Below, piece after piece: positions 6,784-8,928 of a stretch of DNA of 8,928 nt (position 1 is the stretch's first letter; every line of letters starts with the position of its first letter). The notes beneath the pieces were generated by a model, which worked only from the letters and a program-made list of their open reading frames with translations, searched no databases and was not told where the DNA came from. A program made the position numbers and the translations under genes. Source of the stretch: Pseudomonadota bacterium (GTDB lineage Bacteria; Pseudomonadota; Gammaproteobacteria; Burkholderiales; Burkholderiaceae_B); assembly GCA_023389535.1 (NCBI GenBank), contig JAEWEH010000246.1:1-8928 (forward strand). Direction: 5' to 3'.

Positions 6784-8277
6784 ATGAGTGCAGTTCCACG
6801 CATCCCTTTATTGATAGGCGGCCAGCTCGTGCAGTCGAACACGACTGAATGGCGCGATGTCATCAACCCCGCGACGCAAGAGGTCGTGGCGCAAGTGCCC
6901 TTCGCCACGCGTGAAGAGCTGGACATGGCGGTGGCTGATTCCAAGCGCGCTTTTCAGCAATGGCGCAATACCAGCCAAGCCGCGCGTACACGGGTCATGC
7001 TGAACCTTCAGAAGCTCGTGCGTGACAACACCAAGGCCATAGCCAAGTCCATCTCGCTCGAGCATGGCAAGACCTTGCCGGATGCCGAGGGCGAAGTAGC
7101 GCGGGGGCTTGAAGTCATTGAACACGCCTGCGCCATGGCGTCGCTGCAGTTGGGCGAGTATGCCGAAAACGCGGCGACGGGCATCGACGTCTATACCTTG
7201 ATACAGCCGCTGGGCGTCTGCGCGGGCATTACGGCCTTCAACTTTCCGGTCATGCTGCCGTGCTTCATGTTTCCCATGGCCATCTCGGCGGGTAACGCCT
7301 TCATACTGAAGCCGTCCGAGCAGGACCCCAGTTCGTCGCTGATGTTGGCCAAGCTGGCCCTGGAAGCCGGGCTGCCGCCGGGTGTGCTGAATGTGGTGCA
7401 TGGCGGCCCTGACGTGGCCAACGGTTTGTGCGAGCACCCGGACATCAAGGCCATCTCGTTTATCGGCTCGACCCATGTGGGTACCGAAATCTATCGCCGT
7501 GCATCCAACGCCGGAAAGCGCTGCCAGGCGATGATGGGCGCCAAGAATCATTGCGTGATTCTGCCCGATGCGGATCGCGAAGTCGCCCTGAATCAATTGG
7601 TGGGCGCCGCCTTTGGGGCGGCCGGCCAACGCTGCATGGCAACGTCAGTGGCGGTTCTGGTGGGCGAAGCGCGCGAATGGCTGCCGGAATTCGTGGAGCG
7701 CGCGAAAAAACTCAAGGTCAACATCGGCAGCGCCGCTGATGCGGACCTTGGGCCGCTGGTATCCGCCAAAGCCAAGCAGCGGGTCGAAAGCTTGATCGGG
7801 CGTGGCGTGGACGAAGGTGCGGAACTGGTCCTGGATGGCCGCAAGCTGACTGTCCCGGGCTATGAAAAAGGCAATTTCGTAGGCCCCACGATTTTCAACG
7901 GCGTGAAGGCCGACATGGACATCTACCGCGAAGAGATCTTCGGCCCGGTGTTGTGCGTGGTGGGCGTGGACACCCTTGAGGAGGCGGTGGAATTCATCAA
8001 CCGTAATCCCAATGGCAACGGCGTGGCCGTATTTACGCAAGACGGCGGCGCGGCGCGCTACTTCCAGAACCATATCGACGTGGGACAGATAGGGATCAAC
8101 ATCCCGATACCGGTGCCCGTCGCATGGTTCAGCTTCACGGGGTCGCGCGCGTCCAAACTGGGCGACCTGGGGCCCAATGGCAAGCAAGCCGTGCACTTCT
8201 GGACGCAGACCAAGACAGTTACCGCTCGCTGGGTCGCCCATGCTTCGGGCGTCAACACCACTATAGCCATGAAGTAA
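6784..8277 (+). CDS. mmsA: CoA-acylating methylmalonate-semialdehyde dehydrogenase
   Basis: The 497-residue protein has the family's full length (about 490-500). MmsA oxidises methylmalonate semialdehyde to propionyl-CoA, or malonate semialdehyde to acetyl-CoA, with NAD and CoA and loss of CO2. It serves valine, thymine, beta-alanine or inositol breakdown in the cytosol. Visible residues are the oxyanion Asn153 (TAFNFPVM), the NAD-binding Lys176 (ILKPSEQ) and GST loop (228-230), the catalytic Cys284 (AAGQRCMA) and EEIFGPVL at 383-390. The position of the general-base Glu of hydrolytic aldehyde dehydrogenases is Asn255 in MGAKNHC, the hallmark of the CoA-acylating type. AAGGAG at 6772-6777 fixes the start; an open frame back to 6604 overlaps the binding-protein gene and is not used. 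mmsB and acyl-CoA genes do not follow; a terminator does. Confidence 0.96.
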   Translation: MSAVPRIPLLIGGQLVQSNTTEWRDVINPATQEVVAQVPFATREELDMAVADSKRAFQQWRNTSQAARTRVMLNLQKLVRDNTKAIAKSISLEHGKTLPDAEGEVARGLEVIEHACAMASLQLGEYAENAATGIDVYTLIQPLGVCAGITAFNFPVMLPCFMFPMAISAGNAFILKPSEQDPSSSLMLAKLALEAGLPPGVLNVVHGGPDVANGLCEHPDIKAISFIGSTHVGTEIYRRASNAGKRCQAMMGAKNHCVILPDADREVALNQLVGAAFGAAGQRCMATSVAVLVGEAREWLPEFVERAKKLKVNIGSAADADLGPLVSAKAKQRVESLIGRGVDEGAELVLDGRKLTVPGYEKGNFVGPTIFNGVKADMDIYREEIFGPVLCVVGVDTLEEAVEFINRNPNGNGVAVFTQDGGAARYFQNHIDVGQIGINIPIPVPVAWFSFTGSRASKLGDLGPNGKQAVHFWTQTKTVTARWVAHASGVNTTIAMK

Positions 8278-8318
8278 GCTTATAACTATAAAGCATATAT
8301 TTTTATTTCTTTATTACA

Positions 8319-8324
8319 TATAAT
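8319..8324 (+). promoter_or_regulatory. Consensus -10 hexamer, likely cysB promoter
   Basis: TATAAT at 8319-8324 is a perfect -10 in an AT-rich stretch (8278-8324). Transcription would begin near 8331, about 20 bases before the cysB ATG. No good -35 lies 16-18 bases upstream (TATATT at 17), so it may need an activator. The hexamer overlaps the first bases of the terminator stem. Confidence 0.55.
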
Positions 8325-8351
8325 GGCTCTTCTTAAGGGGCCATTTTTTTT
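8322..8351 (+). terminator. Rho-independent terminator after mmsA
   Basis: AATGGCTC (8322-8329) pairs with GGGCCATT (8338-8345), an 8-bp stem with one G-T wobble and an 8-base loop, followed by a T-run that extends to 8351. It lies 44 bases after the mmsA stop and ends one base before the A of the cysB ATG. The 3' arm contains AAGGGG (8335-8340), the only Shine-Dalgarno candidate for cysB, 11 bases before its ATG. Confidence 0.85.
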
Positions 8352-8928
8352 ATGAATCTTCAGCAATTTCGCTTCGTCCGGGAAACGATTAGGCGCAACT
8401 TCAATCTGACGGACGCGGCGCGCACGCTTTATACCTCGCAGCCGGGGGTGTCCAAAGCCATCATCGAATTCGAAGACGAACTGGGCGTGAAGATTTTCGA
8501 GCGCCATGGCAAGCGCATCAAAGGCCTGACCAAGCCGGGGCACGTGGTCGCCCAAGTCATCGACCGCATCATGCGCGAAGTGGACAACCTGAAGAAAGTC
8601 AGCGATGAATTTGCCAAGCGCGACGAAGGCGGACTGACCATCGCCTGCACCCACGCTCAAGCGCGCTATATCTTGCCCAAGGTGATACCCGCCTTCAGAA
8701 AGCGTTTTCCCAAGGTGCGCGTGTCGCTGGCCGAAGGCAACCCGCCCCACTTGGCAAGAATGGTGCTGCATGAACAGGCCGATGTCGCCATCGCCACTGA
8801 AACGCTTGCGCTGACTCCCGGGCTGGCCGCCTTGCCGGTGTATTCATGGGAGCACACCATTGTCGTGCGCCCGGACCACCCGCTGGCCGAACTGACTTCC
8901 AGCGCCGCCAAGGCCATCACCCTGGAAC
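8352..8928 (+). CDS. cysB: CysB-type LysR regulator of sulfur assimilation (3' partial)
   Basis: The first 192 codons of a LysR protein closely resembling CysB are present; the rest lies beyond the right edge. CysB activates sulfate-uptake and cysteine-biosynthesis genes and responds to N-acetylserine or O-acetylserine and to sulfate/thiosulfate. The N-terminus MNLQQFRFVRE and the helix-turn-helix LTDAARTLYTSQPGVSKAI (19-37) are CysB hallmarks, as are RHGKRIKGLTKPG and the effector-domain opening LTIACTHAQARYILP. Numbering aligns with enterobacterial CysB without gaps: Thr100, Gln103, Thr149 and Trp166 of the ligand pocket are present, but residue 102 is Ala where I recall Thr. The paralogue Cbl is a less likely alternative. 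The ATG directly follows the T-run of the mmsA terminator. CysB-family genes often repress themselves, so autoregulation at 8278-8351 is plausible. Confidence 0.9.
   Translation, partial: MNLQQFRFVRETIRRNFNLTDAARTLYTSQPGVSKAIIEFEDELGVKIFERHGKRIKGLTKPGHVVAQVIDRIMREVDNLKKVSDEFAKRDEGGLTIACTHAQARYILPKVIPAFRKRFPKVRVSLAEGNPPHLARMVLHEQADVAIATETLALTPGLAALPVYSWEHTIVVRPDHPLAELTSSAAKAITLE

Noticed and set aside
6808..7629. 273-codon minus-strand open frame opposite mmsA
   Set aside because: It is antisense to a complete aldehyde dehydrogenase with all catalytic residues, and its product shows no domain.

Overview
The window looks like ordinary chromosome from a GC-rich betaproteobacterium, most likely the order Burkholderiales and probably the Alcaligenaceae (Bordetella/Achromobacter-like). 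This rests on the pepA-holC / lptF arrangement, an orphan LivJ-type periplasmic binding protein, a CysB-type regulator beginning MNLQQFRFVRE, and strongly GC-biased third codon positions that leave long open antisense frames. I see no mobile elements, CRISPR array, rRNA or tRNA.

Left part (1-3237). The left edge holds the end of a plus-strand gene with a very basic tail built of 13-residue tandem repeats; its start lies outside the window. It converges on a minus-strand Bax inhibitor-1 (YccA-type) membrane protein gene. That gene's intrinsic terminator lies inside the last codons of the neighbour. After a 268-bp gap come two minus-strand genes: holC (DNA polymerase III chi) and, upstream of it in transcription order, pepA (leucyl aminopeptidase).

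Middle (3238-5485). lptF, the LPS-transport permease, diverges from pepA across 55 bp. The partner gene lptG is not next to it. Instead a LysR-type regulator gene converges on lptF, and the two stop codons abut inside TGATCA.

Right part (5330-8928). The LysR gene diverges from a secreted ABC-type solute-binding protein gene, which is followed after 83 bp by mmsA (CoA-acylating (methyl)malonate-semialdehyde dehydrogenase). The likely module is a LysR regulator controlling capture of a solute and one step of its catabolism. No permease or ATPase genes and no mmsB are present. A strong intrinsic terminator ends the mmsA unit. A consensus -10 hexamer lies at that terminator's edge and probably drives cysB, which runs off the right end.

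I did not find a clearly new biological system. The most interesting points are the promoter-in-terminator junction before cysB, the repeat-tailed protein at the left edge, the lone lptF, and the orphan binding protein coupled to mmsA.
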